NCBI GenBank assembly: GCA_007117405.1
Contig: SKGP01000075.1
Coordinates: 1 to 8,740, forward strand
DNA from: Candidatus Woesearchaeota archaeon
Lineage (GTDB): Archaea > Nanobdellota > Nanobdellia > Woesearchaeales > UBA583
Direction of reading: 5' to 3'
Length of the DNA: 8,740 nt
Made by a program: the position numbers and the translations under genes
Notes under the pieces: model-generated
Databases searched by the model: none
Seen by the model: the letters and a program-made list of their open reading frames with translations, nothing else
What the model was told of the DNA's origin: nothing
In this document: piece after piece, positions 1 to 6,728 of the stretch
Position numbering within the stretch: position 1 is the stretch's first letter
Layout of the letters: every line of letters begins with the position of its first letter

Positions 1-801
1 ATAGTAAAAGAAGAGTTTTTAAACATGTTGAGACAGTACTTCAGCCTAAATCTGTATGAAGTTAAAATTTGGACTGCGCTCCTATCAAGAAAGGTTGCAA
101 CTGCAGGTGAATTGAGCGACCTCGCCGTAGTCCCTAGATCTAGAACATATGATGTTTTGGAATCCTTAGAAAAAAAAGGATTTGTGATGGTTAAATTAGG
201 AAAACCTATTAAATATATTGCAATATCTCCAAAAGACGTTATCGACAGAGTAAAAAAAAGAGTTGCTGAAAAATCAGAAGAAAAGTTAGGAAAATTAGAA
301 TCACTTAGACAAAGCGATGTACTTAAAGATTTAGAACAGCTACATGAACAAGGAATTCAGTTAGTTGAACCCTCAGACTTGAGTGGTGCTCTAAAAGGAA
401 GATACAATTTATACAACCACTTAGAAGCAATGGTTAAAAGTGCTGAAAGCGAAGTTATTCTTATGACAACATCAACAGGTTTTTTAAGAAAAGTTGAAGC
501 ATTAAGAGGAGTTTTTGAAGAACTTGTTGAAAGAGGAGTTTCAATTAAGATTGCATGTCCACACACAGAGAAAATTATGGAAATTGCAAAAGAATTAAAA
601 GATATTGCAGAAGTAAGATACTCAAACGATTTAGAAGCAAGATTTTGTATTATTGACGGAGAAGAAGTTTTATTCATGACACTTCATGATAAAGACATAT
701 ATCCAGCATACGATATTGGAGTATGGGTAAATACACCTTTCTTTGCTCAAGCTCTTCAACAACTTTTTGAAATTGCATGGAAAGACATGTCCAAAAAATA
801 A
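1..801 (+). CDS. TrmB-family transcriptional regulator (5' end outside the window)
   Basis: Predicted DNA-binding regulator of the archaeal TrmB family. Counting from the ATG at 25, residues about 1-70 form a winged helix-turn-helix: a helix around LYEVKIWTALL, then TAGELSDLA, then the recognition helix and wing around RSRTYDVLESLEKKGFV. A charged coiled-coil linker follows (about 72-125). The C-terminal domain (about 130-255) alternates strands and helices like the phospholipase-D-like TrmB sensor domain, but shows no HKD catalytic motif. The frame stays open upstream of the ATG to base 1, and those codons (IVKEEFLN) resemble the usual first helix of TrmB proteins. I therefore think the true start lies left of the window and ATG 25 is internal. 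The gene ends at TAA 799-801, convergent with the next gene. The ligand and target genes cannot be read from sequence. Confident in the family, less so in the start. Confidence 0.85.
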   Translation: MVKEEFLNMLRQYFSLNLYEVKIWTALLSRKVATAGELSDLAVVPRSRTYDVLESLEKKGFVMVKLGKPIKYIAISPKDVIDRVKKRVAEKSEEKLGKLESLRQSDVLKDLEQLHEQGIQLVEPSDLSGALKGRYNLYNHLEAMVKSAESEVILMTTSTGFLRKVEALRGVFEELVERGVSIKIACPHTEKIMEIAKELKDIAEVRYSNDLEARFCIIDGEEVLFMTLHDKDIYPAYDIGVWVNTPFFAQALQQLFEIAWKDMSKK

Positions 802-804
802 AAC

Positions 805-813
805 TTTTTCTTT
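805..813 (+). terminator. U-tract terminator of the TrmB-like gene
   Basis: A T-rich run (TTTTTCTTT) begins four bases after the stop codon in the 68-base convergent gap. Archaeal RNA polymerase typically stops at such U-tracts without needing a hairpin. Inferred from base composition only. Confidence 0.5.
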
Positions 814-858
814 ATAAAATTTGTAAAAGTTAAAATACAATAATTAATTTTAAATTAT

Positions 859-867
859 AAAAATAAA
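859..867 (-). terminator. U-tract terminator of the 137-residue protein gene
   Basis: Read on the minus strand this is TTTATTTTT, starting three bases beyond the stop codon of the gene ending at 870. It faces the + strand terminator at 805-813, so the convergent gap appears to hold one U-tract per direction. Confidence 0.45.
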
Positions 868-869
868 GA

Positions 870-1283
870 TTACTTTTTATCCTCAAGTTTCTTATTAAGC
901 ATATGAACCTGAGCATTAAGATTTCTAAGCTGCATTTGAGTCCCTAAGACAATATGACTAACATCATTTAAAATATTACTCAGATCACTATTTGTAAATG
1001 TTATTTTCTCTGGGTCCTCTATTTCAATTGAGTTTGGAGTATAATCTATAATAAATCCGAATAACTTTGAAATATCTGAAAATCTTAACTCAATATCTAT
1101 AAAACCTGAATATAGAGAAGACTCTTCATCAAGTTCTGGCTCTGCAATATCTGAATCAAGAACTTTAAAATTTTCTTTTTCAGATTTAAGTTTATCAAGC
1201 ACAACATTTAATGCCTTTTCAACATTCTCCACTGGCTTTCCTGCAATCTGGATAATAAATCTACCTTTTATTTTCTCTTCCAT
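870..1283 (-). CDS. Hypothetical alpha/beta protein with C-terminal helix, 137 aa
   Basis: Not assigned to a named family. Residues about 6-45 look like strand-helix-strand: RFIIQIAG, an amphipathic helix to KLKSEK, then FKVLDSD. A further strand (FIDIELRF, 61-68), helix and strand (61-95) follow, suggesting a small ferredoxin-like or ACT-like fold. Residues about 98-135 are a long helix with a possible coiled coil ending NKKLEDKK, so dimerisation is plausible. It has no signal peptide or membrane segment and is probably cytoplasmic. The pattern resembles small conserved hypothetical proteins I associate with DPANN archaea, which is recall and not a search. It has its own TATA box 25.5 bases before the ATG, and U-tracts separate it from the upstream gene, so it is probably a single-gene unit. 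No function is proposed. Confidence 0.75.
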   Translation of the reverse strand: MEEKIKGRFIIQIAGKPVENVEKALNVVLDKLKSEKENFKVLDSDIAEPELDEESSLYSGFIDIELRFSDISKLFGFIIDYTPNSIEIEDPEKITFTNSDLSNILNDVSHIVLGTQMQLRNLNAQVHMLNKKLEDKK

Positions 1284-1304
1284 AAATAATAATAAAAAGA
1301 AATC

Positions 1305-1312
1305 TTTTAAAT
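1305..1312 (-). promoter_or_regulatory. TATA box for the 137-residue protein gene
   Basis: The minus strand reads ATTTAAAA, centred 25.5 bases upstream of the ATG at 1283. This places the predicted transcription start at or next to the A of the ATG, meaning a leaderless mRNA. Confidence 0.6.
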
Positions 1313-1367
1313 AATTAACTAATATTAAACCATATTAAAAAACTGAAAATAGAAAGAAAAACTAATT

Positions 1368-1373
1368 AAAAAA
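1368..1373 (-). terminator. U-tract terminator of the membrane protein gene
   Basis: The minus strand carries T6 three bases after the stop codon of the gene ending at 1376, with a second T6 at 1337-1342. Together they should end the transcript that begins at scpA. Confidence 0.5.
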
Positions 1374-1375
1374 TT

Positions 1376-1840
1376 TTAAAAAGGAAGCCAAGGCACAGCA
1401 TCCTGTATAAATGATAATGGTTCATAAAGCATAAATATGTAATATGGGGAAAACCCTATTGCAATTGCAATAACTGCCTTATGCCAAAATTTTTCTCTAA
1501 ATCCTCTTCCAGAAACTCCTCTAATTGAATGTGATGCAACCATTTTAAGCATCATAAATATTGTAATTAATACACAAACAACAAGAGATATCCCTTGACT
1601 ATCAACCATTAAAAAACCGTGGAAATTCTCAGGAATAAAATTAACCATTAAATAAGGAACGTTAGTTGCCACCAAAACTCCTAAAACAGAAAATATTAAA
1701 CCATGCCACATATCCCCTAAAAACTGTCTTCCTGAGGTCATATTTTCATCTTCATAAACAAAATATGCTTCAACAATACCAATTATAAGTCCAACTACCA
1801 GTGGAAATATAAGATGTATACTAACTTGTTCTACTGCCAT
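1376..1840 (-). CDS. Small four-helix integral membrane protein, 154 aa
   Basis: Unrecognised membrane protein. Four hydrophobic segments are visible at about residues 8-28, 46-66, 84-102 and 119-138. Loops contain an acidic stretch (YEDEN, 29-33), a charged loop between helices 3 and 4 (HSIRGVSGRGFREKFWHK, about 104-121) and a Pro/Trp-rich end. By the positive-inside rule the Arg/Lys-rich loop would be cytoplasmic, which puts both termini in the cytoplasm too. No transport or enzyme signature is evident. The gene starts 21 bases after the scpA stop, and I see no U-tract in that gap, so co-transcription with scpA is likely. A weak TATA-like element (minus AATAAATA, 1863-1870) inside the scpA 3' end could give extra independent expression. 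Whether it has any link to chromosome segregation is unknown. Confidence 0.75.
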   Translation of the reverse strand: MAVEQVSIHLIFPLVVGLIIGIVEAYFVYEDENMTSGRQFLGDMWHGLIFSVLGVLVATNVPYLMVNFIPENFHGFLMVDSQGISLVVCVLITIFMMLKMVASHSIRGVSGRGFREKFWHKAVIAIAIGFSPYYIFMLYEPLSFIQDAVPWLPF

Positions 1841-1861
1841 TTTAATATATTACAAACAATT

Positions 1862-2680
1862 CTATTTATTAACTTTATCATTAACTTTATGGATATGAAT
1901 ATCACCAAAATGTTCTTTCTGAACAATTTCAACCATTTCATTATTATGCATATGGAGAAGAGGTATAAATCTCTCTAATATACCCATTTTTGTATTAATT
2001 CCCTTAGTAATATGACTAAAAGTAACATGAGCTTTCTTATCTCCAATTTCACACATTATGAAATCATAAAGCTCTTCAATTAAAGTTTTAAGATCTTTTG
2101 GTTTTTTCTCATAATTTGGACCATCATATTTTCCAGAACCATGTCTTAAAAAAAAATTTGCTCTCCTTTTATTACTTTGCTCTATTGTCTTTTCAAGAAT
2201 TTTTATCAAATCAAATATATTAACTTTTCTTTTTCTTGCAATAGGATTTCTTATCTTAAGAGAATATTCTCCTTTACTTTTTTTAGAAGACAAATCATCC
2301 AAATCATTATCAAAGCCTTCAAGCATATCTAACTCAGCACTAATATCACCATCCATATTCTGAACAGAAGCTATTTTCTCCTCAATCCCACGTAAATCTT
2401 TTTCAACTAAATTTTCTGCTTTAGTTTTAAGAAGAAAAACAGCAATAGTCAAAAACTTTCCAGATAAATCAAAATCAACAGAACTTATCTCTCGAAAAGC
2501 TTCCAGATATCTCTTTGTTAAAATACTAAGGTCTATATCCCAAGGATCAAGTCCCTCTTTATGTATTAACTCATACAAAAAAGATTTCCAATCAACTTTA
2601 TTTTTATCAACAACAATATTATATATCTTTTCTTCAGGTCTAATATATTCAAAATTTGCTTGCTGACCATTCAAATCCAT
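1862..2680 (-). CDS. scpA: Segregation and condensation protein A (ScpA), kleisin partner of SMC
   Basis: Kleisin that bridges the heads of the SMC dimer in chromosome condensation and segregation; acts on the nucleoid. Numbering from ATG 2680 (272 aa), residues about 17-70 carry the ScpA N-terminal signature: IYNIVV, WKSFLYELI, then DPWDIDLSILTKRYLE. The next helix (about 72-92, ending LLKTKAENL) packs against the SMC neck. A variable acidic/basic linker spans about 95-195, and about 196-268 forms the C-terminal winged helix (HVTFSHI and RFIPLLHM) that contacts the other SMC head. The frame extends 12 bases upstream to a GTG at 2692, but a perfect TTTATAAA box is centred 26.5 bases before ATG 2680 and only 14.5 before the GTG, so I chose the ATG. 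No smc or scpB gene lies in this window. It probably heads a two-gene transcript with the membrane protein downstream. Confidence 0.88.
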   Translation of the reverse strand: MDLNGQQANFEYIRPEEKIYNIVVDKNKVDWKSFLYELIHKEGLDPWDIDLSILTKRYLEAFREISSVDFDLSGKFLTIAVFLLKTKAENLVEKDLRGIEEKIASVQNMDGDISAELDMLEGFDNDLDDLSSKKSKGEYSLKIRNPIARKRKVNIFDLIKILEKTIEQSNKRRANFFLRHGSGKYDGPNYEKKPKDLKTLIEELYDFIMCEIGDKKAHVTFSHITKGINTKMGILERFIPLLHMHNNEMVEIVQKEHFGDIHIHKVNDKVNK

Positions 2681-2702
2681 ATTTATAATCACAAAAAAAT
2701 AG

Positions 2703-2710
2703 TTTATAAA
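2703..2710 (-). promoter_or_regulatory. TATA box for scpA
   Basis: A perfect TTTATAAA, centred 26.5 bases upstream of ATG 2680. It predicts a leaderless transcript starting at that codon and argues against the GTG at 2692. It shares a 79-91 base divergent interval with the promoter of the surface-protein gene. Confidence 0.65.
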
Positions 2711-2742
2711 TTTATGTAATTATTGTAATGGAAACATTAAGC

Positions 2743-2750
2743 ATTATATA
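2743..2750 (+). promoter_or_regulatory. TATA box for the surface-protein gene
   Basis: ATTATATA, centred 25.5 bases before ATG 2772, again pointing to a leaderless mRNA. The 32 bases between this box and the divergent scpA box contain the direct repeat TGTAAT at 2715-2720 and 2724-2729, a possible regulator site with no further support. Confidence 0.6.
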
Positions 2751-2771
2751 AGAACATAATATAATAGAAAT

Positions 2772-4001
2772 ATGATTTTTAACAAAAAAATTATTTTTGC
2801 TCCACTAATTTTTCTCCTTTTGATTAATTTAGCCTATGGATTTAATCCAAATCATAATAATTTATCTCTAGAAATAAATGGATGGTGTATTAACCATCCA
2901 ATAACATTTGTAGTTTGGGAAAGGGAAGAATATGAAGATAGGAGAAACATAGATGAAAAAAGAATAATTTCAGGAGAAGCAATAATATACAATGGACCTT
3001 TTGACGGGATGCCAATCTTGCTTGAAACCAATTTAGACTCAAGCGGAGAATTTGAATTCACTTTTTCAAGAGAAGACAACTACATGATTGAAATAAATCC
3101 TAGTGGAAATTATAATAGTTATCAAGAAAGAATAGAACTATTTGATTGTAATATTGAAGATGTTCCACCAACAATTATTGATATTGAAGACATTGTAGTA
3201 TCTGAAGATGATTATGGCCTAATTGATGAAGAAATTAATCCAACTAGTTCTGTTATAGAATATCCTGAAATAAATGCCATACTCGAAATAATAAATAACC
3301 CTAATGTAAATAGAAACCAAATCTCTCTAATAGAAAATACTGGATTTGAAGCTGGAAGCCACCCACAATCAGAATATGAATTAAAAACATTTTTTATAGA
3401 CTTAGAAGAAAATTTAGAACAAGAAACAATAATTCTCCACATAACAATACCCCAAATCAATAATATAAAAGTTAAAAAATATAATGAAATTCTTGGAATT
3501 TGGGAAGAAACACCTAACTTCAACAGAGTTGGAGAAGAAATAATAATTGAAAATTTAGAATCTGGGATATATTCAATAGTTGAATTTGAAAATGAAAGAA
3601 TAGAAAATAACCAAATAGAACCACAGATAAATCCGATAGATAATTCAAACTCTAATCAAATAGACAATCAAATTATTGAGGATGAAGAAAGACTAGTTAA
3701 TGAAAATGAAGCAGAAGAAAAAAAATTATTTTATCCAATAATAATACTAGTCTTTCTAATTGGAATTGCAACAGGAGGATTTTTTTTGTATAAAAAGAAA
3801 AATGAATCAAATAATAATCATAATAATACAGCAGATAGAAAAGAGCTAATTCATTCATACAAACACATATATACAAGAAGTAGAGAATACATAATACAAT
3901 ACAAAGACTCATACAGCAAAGAACAAATAAAACAATCCTTAAAAAACACAAATGTCCCAGAAGATATAATAAACAAATTATTTAACGAAATATACAAATA
4001 A
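2772..4001 (+). CDS. Secreted single-pass surface protein with cytosolic helical tail, 409 aa
   Basis: Predicted cell-surface protein of unknown role. Residues 1-23 are a signal peptide: NKK, a hydrophobic core, and likely cleavage after AYG. The ectodomain has two beta-rich parts. The first (about 27-128) is bounded by its only two cysteines, C39 and C126, a possible disulfide. The second (about 215-273) has the pattern of beta domains near the C-terminus of archaeal surface proteins such as PGF-pre-PGF (VKKYNEILGIWEE, then SGIYSIVEF); this likeness is by eye. An Asn/Glu-rich spacer (about 275-317) leads to one membrane helix (319-340), a KKK stop-transfer, and a soluble tail (341-409). The tail ends in two short helices (SKEQIKQSLKN, then PEDIINKLFNEI), a pattern I associate with C-terminal modules of DPANN membrane proteins. 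It is divergent from scpA and convergent, 10 bases apart, with the next gene. Confidence 0.8.
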   Translation: MIFNKKIIFAPLIFLLLINLAYGFNPNHNNLSLEINGWCINHPITFVVWEREEYEDRRNIDEKRIISGEAIIYNGPFDGMPILLETNLDSSGEFEFTFSREDNYMIEINPSGNYNSYQERIELFDCNIEDVPPTIIDIEDIVVSEDDYGLIDEEINPTSSVIEYPEINAILEIINNPNVNRNQISLIENTGFEAGSHPQSEYELKTFFIDLEENLEQETIILHITIPQINNIKVKKYNEILGIWEETPNFNRVGEEIIIENLESGIYSIVEFENERIENNQIEPQINPIDNSNSNQIDNQIIEDEERLVNENEAEEKKLFYPIIILVFLIGIATGGFFLYKKKNESNNNHNNTADRKELIHSYKHIYTRSREYIIQYKDSYSKEQIKQSLKNTNVPEDIINKLFNEIYK

Positions 4002-4004
4002 AAA
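4000..4004 (-). terminator. Possible U-tract terminator of the 209-residue protein gene
   Basis: The minus strand reads T5 eight bases after the stop codon at 4012-4014, at the very end of the opposing surface-protein gene. The matching + strand U-tract for the surface protein is less clear; the nearest strong one is T6 at 4081-4086, inside the opposing gene. Confidence 0.3.
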
Positions 4005-4011
4005 CCAGAAA

Positions 4012-4641
4012 TTAGATAATTAAACTTGAATAATGATCAATATTTCTCAAATAATGATTTTCCAATAATTTTAATCTCAATTTTTTATTATTCACAGCCA
4101 TATCTTTAGGTAAATAACCGCTTTTATCTTCCTTGCTCAAAAAGTGTTCAAGAAATCTTGATTTACCTTTAACATTTTCTCTTCTAAAAAGGCCTTTATG
4201 TTCACCAATTCCATTTCTTTTGTATAAAGCTGAAATATTATACATAGAACTAACATAATTTTCAACAAAAGAAATTTTCCCAACTTTCTCCAAAGTTAAT
4301 GGATTGAATAACTCAACACCCAATAAAACACTATTGTCATAGAAAAAATAAGGTTCTGAATCAATAAAATTTTTTCTATCTCCCCAATAGAATCTTCCTG
4401 TACTCCCTTGAGTAATTCTAAAATCCCCAAAACCATTTACTAAATCATCATTTCTGCCTTTTCTAAGTTCACCATTTGACATTAAAATCATTTCTTCAGA
4501 AGTAGATTTTTTTATTCTCTCCACACTACTTAATGATTCATTAAAATTAAAAAATTCATGTAAATCTTTATAATTGGAATCATCTAAATTTACTGAAATA
4601 CTTATTTTGAGATTTATAATTGGAAAAATTGACTTAACCAT
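4012..4641 (-). CDS. Hypothetical protein, 209 aa
   Basis: I do not recognise this protein. It has no cysteine, no signal peptide and no clear membrane helix, although the N-terminus (VKSIFPIINLKISISV) is a hydrophobic strand-like stretch. The middle (about 52-135) is rich in Gly, Phe and Tyr, with likely beta strands (DFRITQG, GRFYWGD, PYFFYD, VLLGVELF). The last 60 residues are basic and helical (RFLEHFLSKED, KKLRLKLLENHYL). This suggests a soluble alpha/beta protein; no catalytic motif is evident. Its reality is supported by its length in an AT-rich genome, by lying 30 bases after the LonB stop, and by a TTTAAATA box centred 25.5 bases before its ATG. It could be a lineage-specific protein. 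Function unknown. Confidence 0.65.
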   Translation of the reverse strand: MVKSIFPIINLKISISVNLDDSNYKDLHEFFNFNESLSSVERIKKSTSEEMILMSNGELRKGRNDDLVNGFGDFRITQGSTGRFYWGDRKNFIDSEPYFFYDNSVLLGVELFNPLTLEKVGKISFVENYVSSMYNISALYKRNGIGEHKGLFRRENVKGKSRFLEHFLSKEDKSGYLPKDMAVNNKKLRLKLLENHYLRNIDHYSSLII

Positions 4642-4648
4642 AAAAATT

Positions 4649-4654
4649 AAAAAA
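4649..4654 (-). terminator. U-tract terminator of lonB inside the next gene's promoter
   Basis: The minus strand reads T6 18 bases past the LonB stop codon. It lies between the TATA box (4663-4670) and the ATG (4641) of the downstream gene, so LonB transcripts may end within that gene's core promoter. Confidence 0.4.
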
Positions 4655-4662
4655 TAAACGTA

Positions 4663-4670
4663 TATTTAAA
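4663..4670 (-). promoter_or_regulatory. TATA box for the 209-residue protein gene
   Basis: The minus strand reads TTTAAATA, centred 25.5 bases before ATG 4641. It sits entirely in the 30-base gap after lonB, so the gene can be expressed independently of lonB. Confidence 0.6.
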
Positions 4671-4671
4671 A

Positions 4672-6681
4672 TTAATCATTAATTTTTGACAATTTAAAAA
4701 TTTTAGCCTTAGTTGCCTTATCTTTTTCAGACCAATCCAAAACTTCAAGAAGAACACTTGCAAAATTTCTTACTGGAATTATCTTCATTGCTTTTTCAAC
4801 CTCCTCAGAAATTACCAAATCTTGTTTATTTGAAAAAGGAATAATTACTTTTCTAATTCCACTATTATAAGCACCTTCAACTTTTGCTGAGACTCCACCT
4901 ATAGGTAAAACTTCTCCCCTAATAGAAAGAGACCCAGTCATAGCAATATCCTGCCTAATAGGTATGTTTTTTAATGCAGAAACAACTGCGGTAGCCAATG
5001 CAATTGAAGCACTGTCTCCCTCAACCCCGCTATGAGTTTGTATAAATTGAATATAAACACTATAATCTTTTGCAAGGTCTTCTCCAAATATCTTTTTTAT
5101 CAAAGCTGAAACATTTGTAACTGATTCTTTTGCAATCTCACCTAATTTTCCAGTTGCAATAAATTGCGACCCTTTCCCTCCTTTTACAACTTCAGCTTCA
5201 ATAGGCATAACCATTCCAGCATAAGGAGGTTTGCTCCCAACTACTGCAAGACCATTTATTTTTCCAACCTGGGACCCTTTAGTTTTAATTATTGAATACT
5301 GTTTTTTAACCTCAATATATTTTTGAATCATCTGATCTTCAATTGACCTCACTTTAAGCATCGCTTCCTTAACATCTTCCTCATCAACTAATTTTTTCTG
5401 TTTCTTAACTGAGATATCACCTGCAGCTCTTATTATCCCACCAAGTTCTCTAAATCTTGTTGTAAGTTTGTTTCCTTTATCTGCTCTTTTTTTAGCTTCA
5501 AGAACTATAAGTTCACATGCCTTTGAATTAAAATGAGGAATTTTACCATCAAATTTAATCTCCTGTGCAATGAATTGGATAATTTTCTTCCTATTTTCAT
5601 CAGTATCGTCCATATTCTCATTCATATAAATTTCATAACCATAACCAATAATTCTTGACCTTAAAGCAGGATGCATATGTTTTAATGTATCAAGATTTCC
5701 TGCTGCAACTAAAACAAAATCGGTTGGACAAGGAGAAGTTCTAACCATAGCACCAGCCGACCTTTCAGACCTTCCAGTAATTGGCATCTGTTTTTCTTGA
5801 ATTGCTGTTAATAGTTCTTGCTGCATTTCAGGTTTTAAAGTAGCAATCTCATCAATAAATAAAACACCACCGTTAGCCTTATGAATCATACCAGCAACAA
5901 CTCTCTGATGTGCTGGTGTTCCAAGTCCACCTGATTGAAATGGGTCATGCAATACATCTCCAAGCAATGCACCCTCATGAGCTCCAGAAGCATCCTCAAA
6001 TATCATCTTTTTAGTTGAATTATCAACAATTAACTTTGGAGAACCTGCATCAGCATTCCCACCAAGTCCCCTTTTAGACATACTAGCTGAAAGTATTAAA
6101 GCAAGTACAAGAAACATTATTATTAAAACACCTGCAACAATCCAAGCACCATAAACAACATCCGGGATCCTACCTGTCTTCCAACTCCAATAATGCCAAT
6201 AAGAAATACCAATGCTAATCAATATAAGTATAAGAAAAATAGTCCCTTGACCCTTCCCCATAGCTTTCAACTGAATAGCTTTCGATTTTTCAACAATTTT
6301 TTCACCATCCCCTGCTTTTGTAACTTTAATAAAAGGATTATTTTCATCTTTTTGATTTGGATACGAAAGCATATCTAAAGCATTTTTTGTAGAAAGTATC
6401 TCAGCCATAGCTTTTCCAAGCATAGACTTTCCAGTTCCCGGCTCACCAAGCAAAAGAACATGTCTTCTTTGATCTGCAGCTTTCTTTATTACTTCTAATG
6501 CATGGTCTTGTCCAATAACACTATTAAAATACCCTTCTGAAAGTTTTATCTCGCTTGTATCCTTAAAATTCAAATAATCCTTTTTTGAATTGATGCTTTC
6601 TTTTGAAGAATTTTTTTTTTCTTCTATCTTCTTTGAAACTTTTAAAACATCATTTTTCACAGATTTCTTTTCCATACTCAT
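4672..6681 (-). CDS. lonB: Archaeal Lon protease LonB, membrane-anchored AAA+ Ser-Lys protease
   Basis: ATP-dependent protease that unfolds and degrades proteins at the inner face of the cell membrane. Numbered from ATG 6681 (669 aa): a Lys/Ser-rich leader (1-50); Walker A GEPGTGKS (79-86); two membrane helices inserted in the AAA+ domain (about 147-163 and 175-199), the hallmark of archaeal LonB; Walker B VLFIDEIA (273-280); sensor-1 region GNLD (328-331); arginines R341/R343; sensor-2 region TRFRELGG (408-415). The C-terminal protease domain has catalytic Ser557 in EGDSAS and Lys600 in GGVSAKVEGA. Their 43-residue spacing agrees with Archaeoglobus fulgidus LonB (Ser509/Lys552). All key residues are present, so it should be active. 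A second ATG at 6675 fits the TATA box (26.5 bases) better than 6681 (20.5), so the real protein may lack the first two residues. Confidence 0.96.
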   Translation of the reverse strand: MSMEKKSVKNDVLKVSKKIEEKKNSSKESINSKKDYLNFKDTSEIKLSEGYFNSVIGQDHALEVIKKAADQRRHVLLLGEPGTGKSMLGKAMAEILSTKNALDMLSYPNQKDENNPFIKVTKAGDGEKIVEKSKAIQLKAMGKGQGTIFLILILISIGISYWHYWSWKTGRIPDVVYGAWIVAGVLIIMFLVLALILSASMSKRGLGGNADAGSPKLIVDNSTKKMIFEDASGAHEGALLGDVLHDPFQSGGLGTPAHQRVVAGMIHKANGGVLFIDEIATLKPEMQQELLTAIQEKQMPITGRSERSAGAMVRTSPCPTDFVLVAAGNLDTLKHMHPALRSRIIGYGYEIYMNENMDDTDENRKKIIQFIAQEIKFDGKIPHFNSKACELIVLEAKKRADKGNKLTTRFRELGGIIRAAGDISVKKQKKLVDEEDVKEAMLKVRSIEDQMIQKYIEVKKQYSIIKTKGSQVGKINGLAVVGSKPPYAGMVMPIEAEVVKGGKGSQFIATGKLGEIAKESVTNVSALIKKIFGEDLAKDYSVYIQFIQTHSGVEGDSASIALATAVVSALKNIPIRQDIAMTGSLSIRGEVLPIGGVSAKVEGAYNSGIRKVIIPFSNKQDLVISEEVEKAMKIIPVRNFASVLLEVLDWSEKDKATKAKIFKLSKIND

Positions 6682-6697
6682 TATATATTTTATTTAA

Positions 6698-6705
6698 TTT
6701 AAAAA
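6698..6705 (-). promoter_or_regulatory. TATA-like box for lonB
   Basis: The minus strand reads TTTTTAAA in the 47-base gap between the 134-residue gene and lonB. Its centre is 26.5 bases before ATG 6675 but only 20.5 before ATG 6681, so it favours the inner start. The T5 in it could also help terminate the upstream transcript. Confidence 0.45.
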
Positions 6706-6728
6706 GCTTTACTTTAACTCCTACATTA

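Noticed and set aside
357..677. 106-codon open frame on - inside the TrmB-like gene
   Set aside because: Shadow of a clearly recognisable coding gene, with low-complexity Ser/Ile content and no promoter.
802..869. AT-rich convergent gap examined for a small RNA or hairpin terminator
   Set aside because: Only U-tracts in each direction are visible; I could find no convincing stem-loop and no conserved RNA motif.
3212..3523. 103-codon open frame on - inside the surface-protein gene
   Set aside because: Hydrophobic composition arises from complementing Glu/Asn/Ile codons; nested and unsupported.
3697..3951. Open frame on - with many Leu, Cys and Tyr, resembling a small membrane protein
   Set aside because: It lies wholly inside the surface-protein gene in another frame, and its composition is what the complement of the AT-rich Asn/Lys/Glu/Ile-coding strand gives. 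It has no promoter or independent support.
5985..6245. Hydrophobic insert in the Lon protease considered as a fusion or insertion
   Set aside because: Two membrane helices inside the AAA+ domain are the normal feature of archaeal LonB.
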